Below are positions 8,832-16,490 of a stretch of 27,329 nt of DNA, in pieces. Location: the NCBI GenBank assembly GCA_946479515.1, contig CAMLGF010000048.1, positions 1 through 27,329 on the forward strand, read 5' to 3'. Numbering within the stretch: position 1 is the first letter of the stretch; each line of letters starts with the position of its first letter. The position numbers and the translations under genes were made by a program. Origin of the DNA: an uncultured Pseudomonadota bacterium (GTDB taxonomy: Bacteria; Pseudomonadota; Gammaproteobacteria; Steroidobacterales; Steroidobacteraceae). Below the pieces are notes generated by a model, which was not told where the DNA came from, did no database searches, and worked only from the letters and a program-made list of their open reading frames with translations.

Positions 8832-9152
8832 ATGCAGTTGTCATTGCAGCAGTTACAGGAAGGCCTGCGCGATGGAACGCTGGCGTTCTGCCTGCCCGTC
8901 GCGCACGCGGAATTGCCCGGGGACTTTCTCGACGACTTCTCCGAACGCATCCTCAAGCAGGATTGGCGCGAAGTGTCGATGCACGCGCATCACCCGCTCT
9001 GCGAGCTCGTGGCCGACGACGACACCGAGATGGATCTCGTGGTGTCGATCGAGGAGAACTACCACATCGATGCGTCGCGGCTCGCCGAGCTCACGCTGTG
9101 GGAAGTGATGCGCCGCTGCGCCGGCGCCGCCGCGCGTTCCCGGTTTTCCTGA
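8832..9152 (+). CDS. Small acidic protein of unknown function (106 aa)
   Basis: The frame has typical GC-rich third positions. It encodes MQLSLQQLQEGLRDGTLAFC followed by an acidic middle (PGDFLDDFSERIL, LVADDDTEMDLVVSIEENYHID) and a basic C-terminus. No signal peptide or membrane segment is seen, so the protein is probably cytosolic. The frame is open upstream to 8754, but the ATG at 8832 gives a better N-terminus. The ribosome site is weak. It lies downstream of the 84-aa gene by 74 bp and converges with the copper-storage gene. No family was recognised. Confidence 0.58.
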   Translation: MQLSLQQLQEGLRDGTLAFCLPVAHAELPGDFLDDFSERILKQDWREVSMHAHHPLCELVADDDTEMDLVVSIEENYHIDASRLAELTLWEVMRRCAGAAARSRFS

Positions 9153-9230
9153 CGACTTTTACGACGACGCGGCACCCGGCGCCGGGAGGAACTTACCCTC
9201 GGGCGTGAAATTCCTTCGTCGTGGCGCCGC

Positions 9231-9611
9231 TCAGTGCGCGGCGCGCTCCGACATGCCGGCCGATTGCTTGCGCGGGCCGCCTCCGCCCATGCGGCGGCAC
9301 TCCTCGGCGCATTTGCGGCAGGACTCGGCGCAGCGCCGGCAGTGCTCCATCTTTGCGTGACGCTCACATTCCTGCGCACAGGCATCGCAGATCTCGGCGC
9401 ACAGCTGGCAGAAGGCGGCGGCGTGCTCGCTGCCACGGGCCATGAACGCCACGGCCATGCGGCAGACGGCCGCGCAGTCGATGTCCAGCGCGATGCAACG
9501 CGCCAGGGCTTTCACGTTTTCCTCGCCCAGGCAGGCGGACGCACAGTGATCGCAGTCGAGGGCGCATTCGTTACAGGCATCGATGCAGCTGCGCATGTTT
9601 TCGTGAGCCAT
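9231..9611 (-). CDS. Cys-rich four-helix-bundle copper-storage protein, Csp3-like (DUF326)
   Basis: The start at 9611 is set by a strong GGAGG site 6-7 nt before the ATG. The 126-residue protein has 19 cysteines, mostly in CxxxC or CxxC spacing along predicted helices (CIDACNECALDCDHC, CQLCAEICDACAQEC, CRRCAESCRKCAEEC). It also has a few His and Met residues. There is no Tat or Sec signal, so it is expected in the cytosol. Copper-storage proteins of this kind are four-helix bundles that line their core with thiolates and bind many Cu(I) ions. The cytosolic form is called Csp3. The length and Cys count fit well. No copper exporter or CueR-type regulator is adjacent. Confidence 0.9.
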   Translation of the reverse strand: MAHENMRSCIDACNECALDCDHCASACLGEENVKALARCIALDIDCAAVCRMAVAFMARGSEHAAAFCQLCAEICDACAQECERHAKMEHCRRCAESCRKCAEECRRMGGGGPRKQSAGMSERAAH

Positions 9612-9761
9612 GGTGAACCTCCGGAATTGACTTCGAGTGGGCGGCGATGGAACCGCACCCGATCGAAGCAACATGCATGCCAGTGCGCCTGCCGCCAACC
9701 AGAACGCGCCGATTCCTACAGGCACCGGCCGGGCTGCTGCCTAGAGTGAGGATCTCGATAC

Positions 9762-9884
9762 GTGCGCCGCACGCGCGGCGGTCGCTTCGGCGAGTCGGAT
9801 GACGTCAGCCGCTCGCTGTCGCGCGATCGTCGCCGCAAGGCCAAGACCCGCGCGAAGCACGGCCAGGGCGATCGCGACGACTGA
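9762..9884 (+). CDS. Possible 40-aa basic peptide
   Basis: A GTG start preceded by GAGG at about 10 nt opens a 40-codon frame ending 9 bp before the convergent kinase stop. The product is highly charged: RRTRGGRFGESDDVSRSLSR, then an Arg/Lys-rich stretch, then GQGDRDD. Third positions are mostly G or C. It is too short for frame statistics to be decisive. No family was assigned. The rest of 9612-9893 holds only the upstream region of the copper-storage gene. Confidence 0.4.
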   Translation: MRRTRGGRFGESDDVSRSLSRDRRRKAKTRAKHGQGDRDD

Positions 9885-9893
9885 GTGACTTGC

Positions 9894-12800
9894 TCACTTG
9901 CCGGCTATGCGTTCGTCCGGCGCGCGGGCGGCCGGCAGCGTGAAGCGGAAGGTCGCTCCGCGCCCAGTGTTCGCTTCGGCCCAGAGCTTGCCATCGTGTG
10001 CCTCGACAATCGTGCGGCTGATGGCCAGCCCCATGCCCGTGCCGGAAGCCTTCGAGGTCACGAAGGCGCTGAAGATCTGTTCGATCCGGTCCGCGGGAAT
10101 GCCCATGCCCGTGTCGCTCACCGAAACGAGCACGCCTTTTTCATGCGCTTGCGTCCGGATGAGCAGCTCGCCGCCCGACTGCCCCATCGCCTCGATGCCG
10201 TTGACCATGAGATTCATGAGCACCTGCTGCAGCTGCACGCGATCGGCGCGCACCGGCGGCAGTTCCTTGCCCAGCTCCGTGCGCATCACGACCGAGTGCC
10301 GGTGGGCCTCGCGTCGCAGCAGCACGAGCATCTCCTGCACCACCTCGTTCACGTCGAGCAGCGCGCGCTGCGGGGCACCGTCTTTCTTGTAGAAGGCTTT
10401 CAGCCCCGCGATGATGTCCGCGGCGCGCTTGCCGTCGTCCTTGATGCGCGCCAGCGCTTCGCGCGCGCGCCCGAGCTCGGGCTGTTCACGATCCAACCAG
10501 CGCAGCCCGGCGCCGACGCTGGCGATGACCGCGCCGATGGGCTGGTTGACTTCGTGCGCCAGCGAGGCCGTCAGTTCGCCGAGCATGCTCAGCCGGTTGG
10601 TGTGCGCCAGGTGCGATTCCAGTCGGCGCAGTCGTTCGCGTTCCTCTTCCGCACGCCGGCGTTCTTCGATGTCGGTGAGCGTGCCGTACCACTTCACGAT
10701 CCTGCCCTGCTTGTCGCGCAGCGGCACCGCCCGCACCAGGAACCACCGGTACTCGCCGGAAGCGCTGCGATGGCGCGCTTCGTTCTCGAAGGGCTGGCCG
10801 GTGGCGAGGGCCGTCCGCCATTTCTCCAGATGCGCCTGGACATCGTCGGGGTGAATGGCCGACTGCCAGGCCGGATCGTCCTTGCGCGCGCTCGGCGCGA
10901 GCCCGCTGTAATCCAGCCAGCGCTGGTTCACCAGGTCGGGACTGCCATCCGGATGCACGGAAAAAGCCATCGCCGGAATTCCCGCGAGCACGTTGCGCAG
11001 CCGCTTTTCCTCGAGCCGCAGTCGGCGCACCCGCAGTTGAAAGCCGCCCCAGAGCAGCCCGAGCACCAGCACCGCGCAGCCGAGGCGGAACCAGAACGTC
11101 TGGTAGAACGCGGGCGCGATCGAGAACTCGAGCTGCGCCGCCTGCTCGTTCCACACGCCGCTGTTGTTGGCCGCCGTCACCTGGAAGCGATACCGGCCGG
11201 GCGGCAGGTTCGTATAGGAAACCTGGCGACGATTGACCGCCTCCTGCCACGCCGCGTCGTGACCTTCGAGCCGGAATCGGAACCGCGTGTTGATGGGATC
11301 GACCAGGCTCAGCGCAGAGAACTCGATGGTGACGTCGCGCACCAGCGGCGGCAGGCGCAGGCCATTCACGGCGGCGCGGTCCTGGCGATCGACGACCAGA
11401 CGTTCGATGTGGACCGGCGGCGGAATCGCGTTGAACGGCAGATGATCCGGGTCGATCACCTGCACGCCGATTCCGGCCACGAACCAGAGCTTGCCATCCG
11501 CGGCTTTCGCCACCGGCGGATTGAAGTAGGCGGGCGAGACGGCTCTGAGGACGACGCCATCGGCCGCGCCCCACACCTGCGGCGCGACCTTGCGGGACCC
11601 GTCGGCCAGCCAGGCGGACAGATCCTCGCGCGACACACGCACCAATCCGCAGGCCGTGTACAACCACATCGCACCGTGGTCGTCTTCGATCGACCAGTGA
11701 ATCGCGTTGCACGGCAATCCGTTCCCGGTGGTCAGCGTGTGGATGCGGCCCTCGTGAATGCGGCTGAGGCCGCCTTCTTCGGTCGCCGCCCACAGCGCGC
11801 CGCCGGTGTCGAGCCGCAGGCCCGAGACATGGCCTTCGCCGAGCCCGTCGGCCACCCCGTAGGACTCGCGCACTTTCCCGTCCTTGAAATACAGCACGCC
11901 GCCATCCAGCCAGAACGACAACCAGACGCCGCCGCGGTCTGCGACGATGACCTTGGCAATCTGCCGGCGTCCCAGCGCGGACCAGGAAAAATTCTCGACG
12001 AACCGGTCGTCGCGAAAATGGGCGAGGCCCTCGTTGCCCGCCAGCCAGAGATTGCCCGCCTCGTCGCCGGTGATGGTAGAGACTTCCCTGCTGGGCAGGC
12101 CCCCGACCGGCACGAACCTGCCGCCCTGGAAATACGCCAGTCCGCGTGGGGTCGTCACCCAGACGCGCCCGCGCGAATCCTCGTACAGAGATTGCGCTTC
12201 GCGACTGGGCAGGCCGCTGGCTTCGCGCAGGATGCGGGGATTGCCGTCCTGCCAGCGGGTCACACCATCGGGGGTTGCCACCCAGAGGCTGCCGTCCTGC
12301 GCCGCGATCACCGACTTGGTGGCATCGCTCGACAGGCCCTGCCGCACCGACAGCGTGGTGATGGGCAATCTGCGAAAGCGATCCAGCCCTCTTTCGCTGG
12401 CAAACCAGATGTTGCCTTCCCGGTCCTGGAAGAAGCTGCAGGCGATGTTCCCCGAGAGTCCGTCCTCCTTGCCGAAGGTGTCCGCCCTGCCGCCCTCGGC
12501 GTGAATGAGGCCGCGCGACTCGGTACCGATCCAGATTCCGCCGTCCCGGTCCAGCAGCAGCTTGTTGGACTGGACATCGCGATCCGGCATGTGGCCCGCG
12601 GGATCGCCGGGACGCGGCAGTAGATAGGGCCGCAGCTCCTCGCCGGCGAGCTGCCTGAGCCCCGCGCCGCGGATGCCGATCAGCAGGCGCCCGTCCGTGG
12701 ACGTGGCCAGATCGCCCAACCGTTCCCCGGATGTCTGCAGTAGTTTGGGCGGACCGGGCTTCCACCGCCACAGACCGGATGCCGCCGCCGCCCACACCGT

Positions 12801-13379
12801 GCCCGCACCGTCCTCGGCGAGACTCCAGACGTAGGCGCCGAATTTTCCGTCCTGCAGGTGACAGCGCGCACGCCCGTCGCGGATCTCGCACAGCCGGCCC
12901 GGGCTCGCGAGCGTGCCGGCCCAGACGGTGCCGTCGCGATCCTCGAGCAGCGAGGTCACGAATCCCTTGTCGATCTGCGGATAGTGCGTGAGCCGCGTGC
13001 CGTCCCAGCTGACCAGCCCCTCGAAAGTGCCGATCCACAGCGTGCCGTCGCGCGAGACCAGCAGGCTGTAAGGTTTGTTAGGCAGCGCCTGGCCCGGCGG
13101 CGGCTGCCAGGGCAGGAAGCGCAGGCCATCGAAGCGGAACAGCCCGAATTCTCCCGCCAGCCAGAGATAGCCGTCCGGGGTCTGGGCCATCGCGAACACC
13201 AGGCCCGCCGGGTATCCCTCCCGGTCCGTCCATGAAGTGTGCGCGTATTGATCGACCTGCAGCGGCGGCTCGCTGGCGGGCGCCGCGCGGGCCAGGATGC
13301 CCAGCGCCAGCAGCAGGGCCGCGCAGGCAGGCCGCCAGCGCCTGCTCAGTACGCTGGCACGATGCGCCCAACGTGTCAC
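9894..13379 (-). CDS. Periplasmic-propeller sensor histidine kinase (Reg_prop, Y_Y_Y, TM, PAS, HisKA, HATPase)
   Basis: The start is a GTG at 13379 that overlaps the stop of the upstream 77-aa gene (TAGTG), giving 1161 residues. A signal sequence (ALLLALGILARAAPA) is followed by about 600 residues of propeller repeats (DGYLWLAGEFGLFRFDG, DGTLWIGTFEGLVSWDG). A Y_Y_Y domain lies near 690-757, a TM helix near 762-783 and a PAS domain near 794-906. The HisKA domain carries phospho-acceptor His942 in SLAHEVNQP. The ATPase domain has the N-box around 1056-1060 (NLMVNG), SDTGMGI near 1088-1094 and GTGMGLAIS. There is no receiver or AraC domain, so it is not a hybrid sensor. The HEVNQP-type H-box is typical of kinases that pair with FixJ-like regulators, and one is encoded upstream. 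The propeller is likely to sense a periplasmic ligand, perhaps oligosaccharide. Confidence 0.93.
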   Translation of the reverse strand: MTRWAHRASVLSRRWRPACAALLLALGILARAAPASEPPLQVDQYAHTSWTDREGYPAGLVFAMAQTPDGYLWLAGEFGLFRFDGLRFLPWQPPPGQALPNKPYSLLVSRDGTLWIGTFEGLVSWDGTRLTHYPQIDKGFVTSLLEDRDGTVWAGTLASPGRLCEIRDGRARCHLQDGKFGAYVWSLAEDGAGTVWAAAASGLWRWKPGPPKLLQTSGERLGDLATSTDGRLLIGIRGAGLRQLAGEELRPYLLPRPGDPAGHMPDRDVQSNKLLLDRDGGIWIGTESRGLIHAEGGRADTFGKEDGLSGNIACSFFQDREGNIWFASERGLDRFRRLPITTLSVRQGLSSDATKSVIAAQDGSLWVATPDGVTRWQDGNPRILREASGLPSREAQSLYEDSRGRVWVTTPRGLAYFQGGRFVPVGGLPSREVSTITGDEAGNLWLAGNEGLAHFRDDRFVENFSWSALGRRQIAKVIVADRGGVWLSFWLDGGVLYFKDGKVRESYGVADGLGEGHVSGLRLDTGGALWAATEEGGLSRIHEGRIHTLTTGNGLPCNAIHWSIEDDHGAMWLYTACGLVRVSREDLSAWLADGSRKVAPQVWGAADGVVLRAVSPAYFNPPVAKAADGKLWFVAGIGVQVIDPDHLPFNAIPPPVHIERLVVDRQDRAAVNGLRLPPLVRDVTIEFSALSLVDPINTRFRFRLEGHDAAWQEAVNRRQVSYTNLPPGRYRFQVTAANNSGVWNEQAAQLEFSIAPAFYQTFWFRLGCAVLVLGLLWGGFQLRVRRLRLEEKRLRNVLAGIPAMAFSVHPDGSPDLVNQRWLDYSGLAPSARKDDPAWQSAIHPDDVQAHLEKWRTALATGQPFENEARHRSASGEYRWFLVRAVPLRDKQGRIVKWYGTLTDIEERRRAEEERERLRRLESHLAHTNRLSMLGELTASLAHEVNQPIGAVIASVGAGLRWLDREQPELGRAREALARIKDDGKRAADIIAGLKAFYKKDGAPQRALLDVNEVVQEMLVLLRREAHRHSVVMRTELGKELPPVRADRVQLQQVLMNLMVNGIEAMGQSGGELLIRTQAHEKGVLVSVSDTGMGIPADRIEQIFSAFVTSKASGTGMGLAISRTIVEAHDGKLWAEANTGRGATFRFTLPAARAPDERIAGK

Positions 13380-13612
13380 TAGCGGCGGCGCAGGTCCACG
13401 ATGCGGATGTAGCCCACGACCCTGGGCCCCTGCCTGATTTCGCGGGTGTCGGTTCGACCCAGGCAGATCTCGTCCTCGTTCAGCAGCATGTGTACGCCTT
13501 CCTCCACGGTGATCGCCGCGGGTAGATAGGCAAGATCGCAGGCATCGACGCAGGCGAGCGGTTCGCTCACCGGCTGTTGTCGCAAATCCGTTCGGAAGAC
13601 ACGCTTTGACAT
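13379..13612 (-). CDS. Small protein of unknown function (77 aa), coupled to the sensor kinase
   Basis: The frame begins MSKRVFRTDLRQQPVSEPLA, continues with CVDACDLAYLPAAITVEEGV and ends in a basic tail (IRIVDLRRR). It has three Cys residues and no signal or membrane segment. An earlier in-frame ATG at 13627 would add five residues; GGAACGAG lies 5-6 nt before the 13612 ATG. Its TAG stop overlaps the GTG start of the kinase, which implies translational coupling. A conserved promoter-like element lies upstream at 13679-13741. No family was recognised. The coupling suggests a function linked to the kinase, but this is inference. Confidence 0.62.
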   Translation of the reverse strand: MSKRVFRTDLRQQPVSEPLACVDACDLAYLPAAITVEEGVHMLLNEDEICLGRTDTREIRQGPRVVGYIRIVDLRRR

Positions 13613-13678
13613 GCCGGCTCGTTCCATTGCCAGGGCGGCGGGAGTCGGCGACAAAGCTATGAGCGTGGCGATGCATTT

Positions 13679-13741
13679 GCCATTGCTAGGAGGTACCCGG
13701 ACGCTACCCGATGGAGTCGCGCCGTTAATACCTGGGGATAA
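13679..13741 (-). promoter_or_regulatory. Two-block conserved element, copy 1, upstream of the 77-aa/kinase operon
   Basis: On the minus strand, block A is TTATCCCCAGGTAT (13741 to 13728). After exactly 31 bp comes block B, GTACCTCCTAGCAATGGC (13696 to 13679). The same two blocks with the same 31-bp gap occur at 21344-21406. Block A overlaps the last codons of the receiver-only regulator. The layout fits an activator site upstream of a core promoter for the 77-aa gene. Confidence 0.6.
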
Positions 13742-14120
13742 TGCGGCAGGGCGACCGTGCCAGCGCCTTGCGCACGCACTCGAGCAGCTCGTCGGGTGCG
13801 AATGGTTTGATGAGGAAGCAGGTGATCCTGGCAGCGAGCGCGCGCTGCTGGTCGAGCTCTCCCGGATGGGCGGTGATGAGAATGGTCGGAATTCCGGCGC
13901 CGGAGTTGACGAGATGCTCGTGCAGCTCGAGCCCGGTCATGCCCGGCATGCGCATGTCGGCGACCAGGCAGGCGACGTTCGCCCGGGCCTGCGAGTCGAG
14001 GAAGCTCGTGGCATTCGAGAAGGTGGCCGTCGCAAAGCCCGCCGCCCTCAGCAGGTCCTGAGTGGCATTGCGGATCGACATGTCATCGTCCACCAGCGCG
14101 ACGAGCGGCCCTTCCGACAT
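13725..14120 (-). CDS. Single-domain response regulator (receiver only)
   Basis: The 131-residue protein is a CheY-like receiver with nothing after it. The acidic pocket is DDD at residues 11-13, the phospho-acceptor is Asp55 in LVADMRMPG, the conserved Thr83 lies in LITAH, and Lys105 lies in LIKPF. All active-site residues are present, so it should be phosphorylated. Without an output domain it may act as a phosphate sink or as a protein-interaction switch for the neighbouring kinase. It is encoded between the FixJ-like regulator and the 77-aa/kinase pair on the same strand. GGGAGA lies 5-6 nt before the ATG. Confidence 0.92.
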   Translation of the reverse strand: MSEGPLVALVDDDMSIRNATQDLLRAAGFATATFSNATSFLDSQARANVACLVADMRMPGMTGLELHEHLVNSGAGIPTILITAHPGELDQQRALAARITCFLIKPFAPDELLECVRKALARSPCRIIPRY

Positions 14121-14137
14121 GGTGTCTCCCGGGTTTT

Positions 14138-14170
14138 GCGGGGCAGCATACCCCGCGGCCGCGAGCGGCC
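14138..14170 (-). promoter_or_regulatory. Two adjacent GC-rich inverted repeats in the leader of the receiver gene
   Basis: GCGGGG/CCCCGC (14138-14143 and 14151-14156) and GGCCGC-GA-GCGGCC (14157-14170) lie side by side between the partial block A element and the receiver start. They would fold in the leader RNA of the receiver gene. No T-run follows, so a simple terminator is unlikely. They could attenuate read-through from the FixJ-like gene. Confidence 0.4.
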
Positions 14171-14196
14171 CCCATTACACCCGGGCGTGCGGCGAC

Positions 14197-14210
14197 TACA
14201 CCTTGGTATA
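14197..14210 (-). promoter_or_regulatory. Block A element, copy 3 (partial), upstream of the receiver gene
   Basis: The minus strand reads TATACCAAGGTGTA, followed by AGTCGCCGCACGCC. The copy at 21393-21406 reads TTATCCCAAGGTAT, then GAGTCGCCGCATGCC. The shared core and flank (CCAAGGT plus AGTCGCCGCAYGCC) show common origin or selection. Block B is not conserved here. The site lies just after the stop of the FixJ-like gene. Confidence 0.5.
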
Positions 14211-14212
14211 CG

Positions 14213-14836
14213 TCAGCCGGCGCGCGGCACACCGAGCCGGTCGGCCATGCGAACCAGTTCGGCAAGCGAGGTCGCCTGCATCTTGCGCATGACCTGGCCG
14301 CGGTGGACTTTCACCGTGACGACGCTCAGGCCCAGCTCGGCAGCAATGCGCTTGTTCGCCTGCCCCGCGACCACGTGGCTCATGACCTGTCGTTCCCGCT
14401 CGGTCAGCGATTCGTGTCGGGCGCGTAGCGCGGCGAGACCCGCCTCTTCGCGCCGCCGCGCCCGGTCGCGTTCCAGTGCCGCGTGTATCGCATCGAGCAG
14501 CACCTGGTCGTCGAAGGGCTTGGTGAGGAACTCGACCGCGCCGGCCTTCATCGCGCGCACGCTCATCGGAACGTCCCCGTGCCCCGTGACGAAGATGATG
14601 GGCAACTGGATTGACGCCTGCGCGAGCTCCTGCTGGAACGCCAGCCCGCTCATGCCCGGCAGTCGCACGTCGAGCACCAGGCAGCCCGGAGCGTCCGGAC
14701 GCGCGGCCCGCATGAATTCCGGTGCCGAGGAGAACAGGCGCACGTCGTGCCCGACGGACCGGAGCAGACTCTCGAGCGAGCGGCGCATGGAGGCGTCGTC
14801 ATCGATGACGAACACCGTGCCTTTGTTCTCGCTCAT
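14213..14836 (-). CDS. FixJ-family response regulator (receiver plus LuxR-type HTH)
   Basis: The 207-residue protein has a receiver at about residues 5-120 with acidic residues 12-14 (DDD), phospho-acceptor Asp56 in LVLDVRLPG and Lys106 in FLTKPF. A linker rich in Arg/Glu follows. The LuxR/GerE helix-turn-helix spans about residues 143-200 (LTERERQVMSHVVAGQANKR, then LGLSVVTVKVHRGQVMRKM). The closest well-known relatives are FixJ and TodT, which bind DNA as phosphorylated dimers and activate transcription. It lies 27 bp after the malectin-domain gene, so the two are probably one transcript. The kinase encoded downstream is the natural partner candidate. The block A sites are candidate targets. 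Confidence 0.95.
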   Translation of the reverse strand: MSENKGTVFVIDDDASMRRSLESLLRSVGHDVRLFSSAPEFMRAARPDAPGCLVLDVRLPGMSGLAFQQELAQASIQLPIIFVTGHGDVPMSVRAMKAGAVEFLTKPFDDQVLLDAIHAALERDRARRREEAGLAALRARHESLTERERQVMSHVVAGQANKRIAAELGLSVVTVKVHRGQVMRKMQATSLAELVRMADRLGVPRAG

Positions 14837-14863
14837 GCGGCCACCCCCTGCGCCGACTCTAGC

Positions 14864-16423
14864 TCAGCGCCCTTCGTCGATCACTTCAATTGCGGACACC
14901 GTCGCGTTGTTCACCACGGGTTCAAAGGTGAGGTTGATCTTGCCCTGCGCCGAGGGGCGAATGCCGCGGAAGGTCTTGGAGAGAGCCCGCATGCTGCCGG
15001 CCTCCTTGTAGATATCGAAATTCTCGAGCAGCGCGCGGCCGTTGCAGAATACGTGGAATACCCGGCTACCCACGCCGCCGCCGCCGGTCATCTGCGGCCC
15101 GTAGTAGATCTCGGCGAAGTGCAGCGCCACGGTGTAGCGGCCGCGGGTGTCGACGGGAATCGCGTAACGGAAATGTCCGAAGCGCTCGGAAGCGAACAGC
15201 TCCGGATCATCCGTGCCGGCGATCGAATGCAGGTCGGTGGAACGATACCCGTTGAGAAAGTAGTCCTCCGCGCCCCAGCGCTGCCCCTTCTTGTCGACGA
15301 AGGACGTGGGCTGGGTCGTGAAGCGGATCGGCTGCAGACGCCCGGGATTGCCCGGCACGAGCTCGATGCCATTGAGCGAGGGCGAACCGGCCGCGTTGGT
15401 GAACCCGAGGCGCACCATGCCATCCGAATCCGGCGACACGTCGCGGAACACGCGCGTGGTGGCGATTTCGGTCCCCATCGCGTCGATGTTCAGATCGAAA
15501 CCGGTGAGCAGGGGCTCGCCGTTCAGGCGCACATTGAAGCCCGAGAGCCGCTCATCCCCGGCGCGCTGCGGCGACACGAAATGCAGACGCAACTCGTACA
15601 CTCCCGGTGGCATCGGGATGTCGTAACCGAACTCACCCATGCGCCAGTTCGCGAACAGGAACGGGCGGCTGGTGCCCCCGACGAAAGCGCCGCCGGAGGG
15701 CCAGGCGGCTCCGCCCCGAAAATACCGGTCGGGCTCCCAGCGCACACTCGTGCTGTCGATGATGGCGCTGCCACCATAGCCCGCCAGCAGATGGATCTCC
15801 GTGGGCTGCGAACTGGCCGCCCCGGTCGCGGTGCCCGTTGCGGGCGCGGCGGAGTCAGGCAGTTGATCGGGCTGCTTCGCCGACGCTGCCGTCGTGCCGC
15901 CATTCGACAGCAGGCGATGAATGCCGATGGAGAGCACGGGGATCGCCACCAGCAGGGACGCTCCCACGAGCCATCGCCCTCGCCAGTTGGGTGACGGGCC
16001 GATCGAAGGACCGGGCGAGGCCGCTTCAGACGTCGTCTGCGCTACCGCCGGGTCCGCCGGGGATACGGCGCCTGACGGAGGACGCAGCGCGGGCCTCGCG
16101 AACGACAACGCATATGTGCCAGCCGGCAGAGCGATGACCCATCCCCCGGGTCCCGGACCCGCCTCGTAGATTTTCCCGAGCTTCTTGCGCAGCCGGTGAG
16201 CCTCGACCCGGACCACCGCATCGCGTTCGGGGTCGAAGGTGCTGGCATTGCGCTGGAACATCTCGATGGCGACGTCCACCTCGGTCAGGCGAACCGTGTT
16301 GCGCTGAAAATACTTGTCGCCGAGATAACGGAGCAGCCGTCCGGGCCTGGTATCACGGCCCAGCCCTTCGATTGCCCGGTCGAGCTCCGCGCGTTCGCCG
16401 TCTTGGGAATTCACAGTGTCCAT
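14864..16423 (-). CDS. Membrane regulator with N-terminal DNA-binding-like domain and two periplasmic malectin domains
   Basis: The protein has 519 residues. Residues about 15-108 contain the pattern LLRYLGDKYFQ, EVDVAIEMFQR, FDPERDAVVRVEAHRLRKKL and IALPAGTYALSF, an N-terminal winged-helix-like domain seen in many one-component membrane regulators. A Pro/Ser linker leads to one TM helix at about 150-172 (WLVGASLLVAIPVLSIGIHR). Two malectin-like beta-sandwich domains follow, at about 208-356 and 365-516. Each has an RYFRGG or DYFLNGY loop, F(G/R)Y(D/A)IP, LRLHF or VALHFAEIYYG, and a FDI/FDL strand. Malectin domains bind di- or oligosaccharides. The inferred layout is cytoplasmic DNA-binding domain and periplasmic sugar sensor. 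The FixJ-like gene follows closely. The binding-domain assignment is by motif only. Confidence 0.83.
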   Translation of the reverse strand: MDTVNSQDGERAELDRAIEGLGRDTRPGRLLRYLGDKYFQRNTVRLTEVDVAIEMFQRNASTFDPERDAVVRVEAHRLRKKLGKIYEAGPGPGGWVIALPAGTYALSFARPALRPPSGAVSPADPAVAQTTSEAASPGPSIGPSPNWRGRWLVGASLLVAIPVLSIGIHRLLSNGGTTAASAKQPDQLPDSAAPATGTATGAASSQPTEIHLLAGYGGSAIIDSTSVRWEPDRYFRGGAAWPSGGAFVGGTSRPFLFANWRMGEFGYDIPMPPGVYELRLHFVSPQRAGDERLSGFNVRLNGEPLLTGFDLNIDAMGTEIATTRVFRDVSPDSDGMVRLGFTNAAGSPSLNGIELVPGNPGRLQPIRFTTQPTSFVDKKGQRWGAEDYFLNGYRSTDLHSIAGTDDPELFASERFGHFRYAIPVDTRGRYTVALHFAEIYYGPQMTGGGGVGSRVFHVFCNGRALLENFDIYKEAGSMRALSKTFRGIRPSAQGKINLTFEPVVNNATVSAIEVIDEGR

Positions 16424-16490
16424 GATTCGTCAGCTGTGCGACCTGCCGCGCGAGCGGCACACAAAGTGAAACAGTCAGGTTATTCAGTAG

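Noticed and set aside
9884..9898. AGTGA-CTTGC-TCACT hairpin at the convergent stops of the 40-aa peptide and the kinase
   Set aside because: Only five base pairs and no T-tract; it may be chance from the overlapping stop codons.
9885..12623. A 912-codon open frame on the plus strand opposite the sensor kinase
   Set aside because: It is rich in Arg, His, Ala and Gln with no domain, and it mirrors the kinase gene, which has clear domains in order. Long antisense frames are common in high-GC DNA.
10486..13038. An 850-codon minus-strand frame overlapping the kinase in another frame
   Set aside because: The product is Arg/Gly-rich with no recognisable fold, while the overlapping kinase frame carries all expected motifs.
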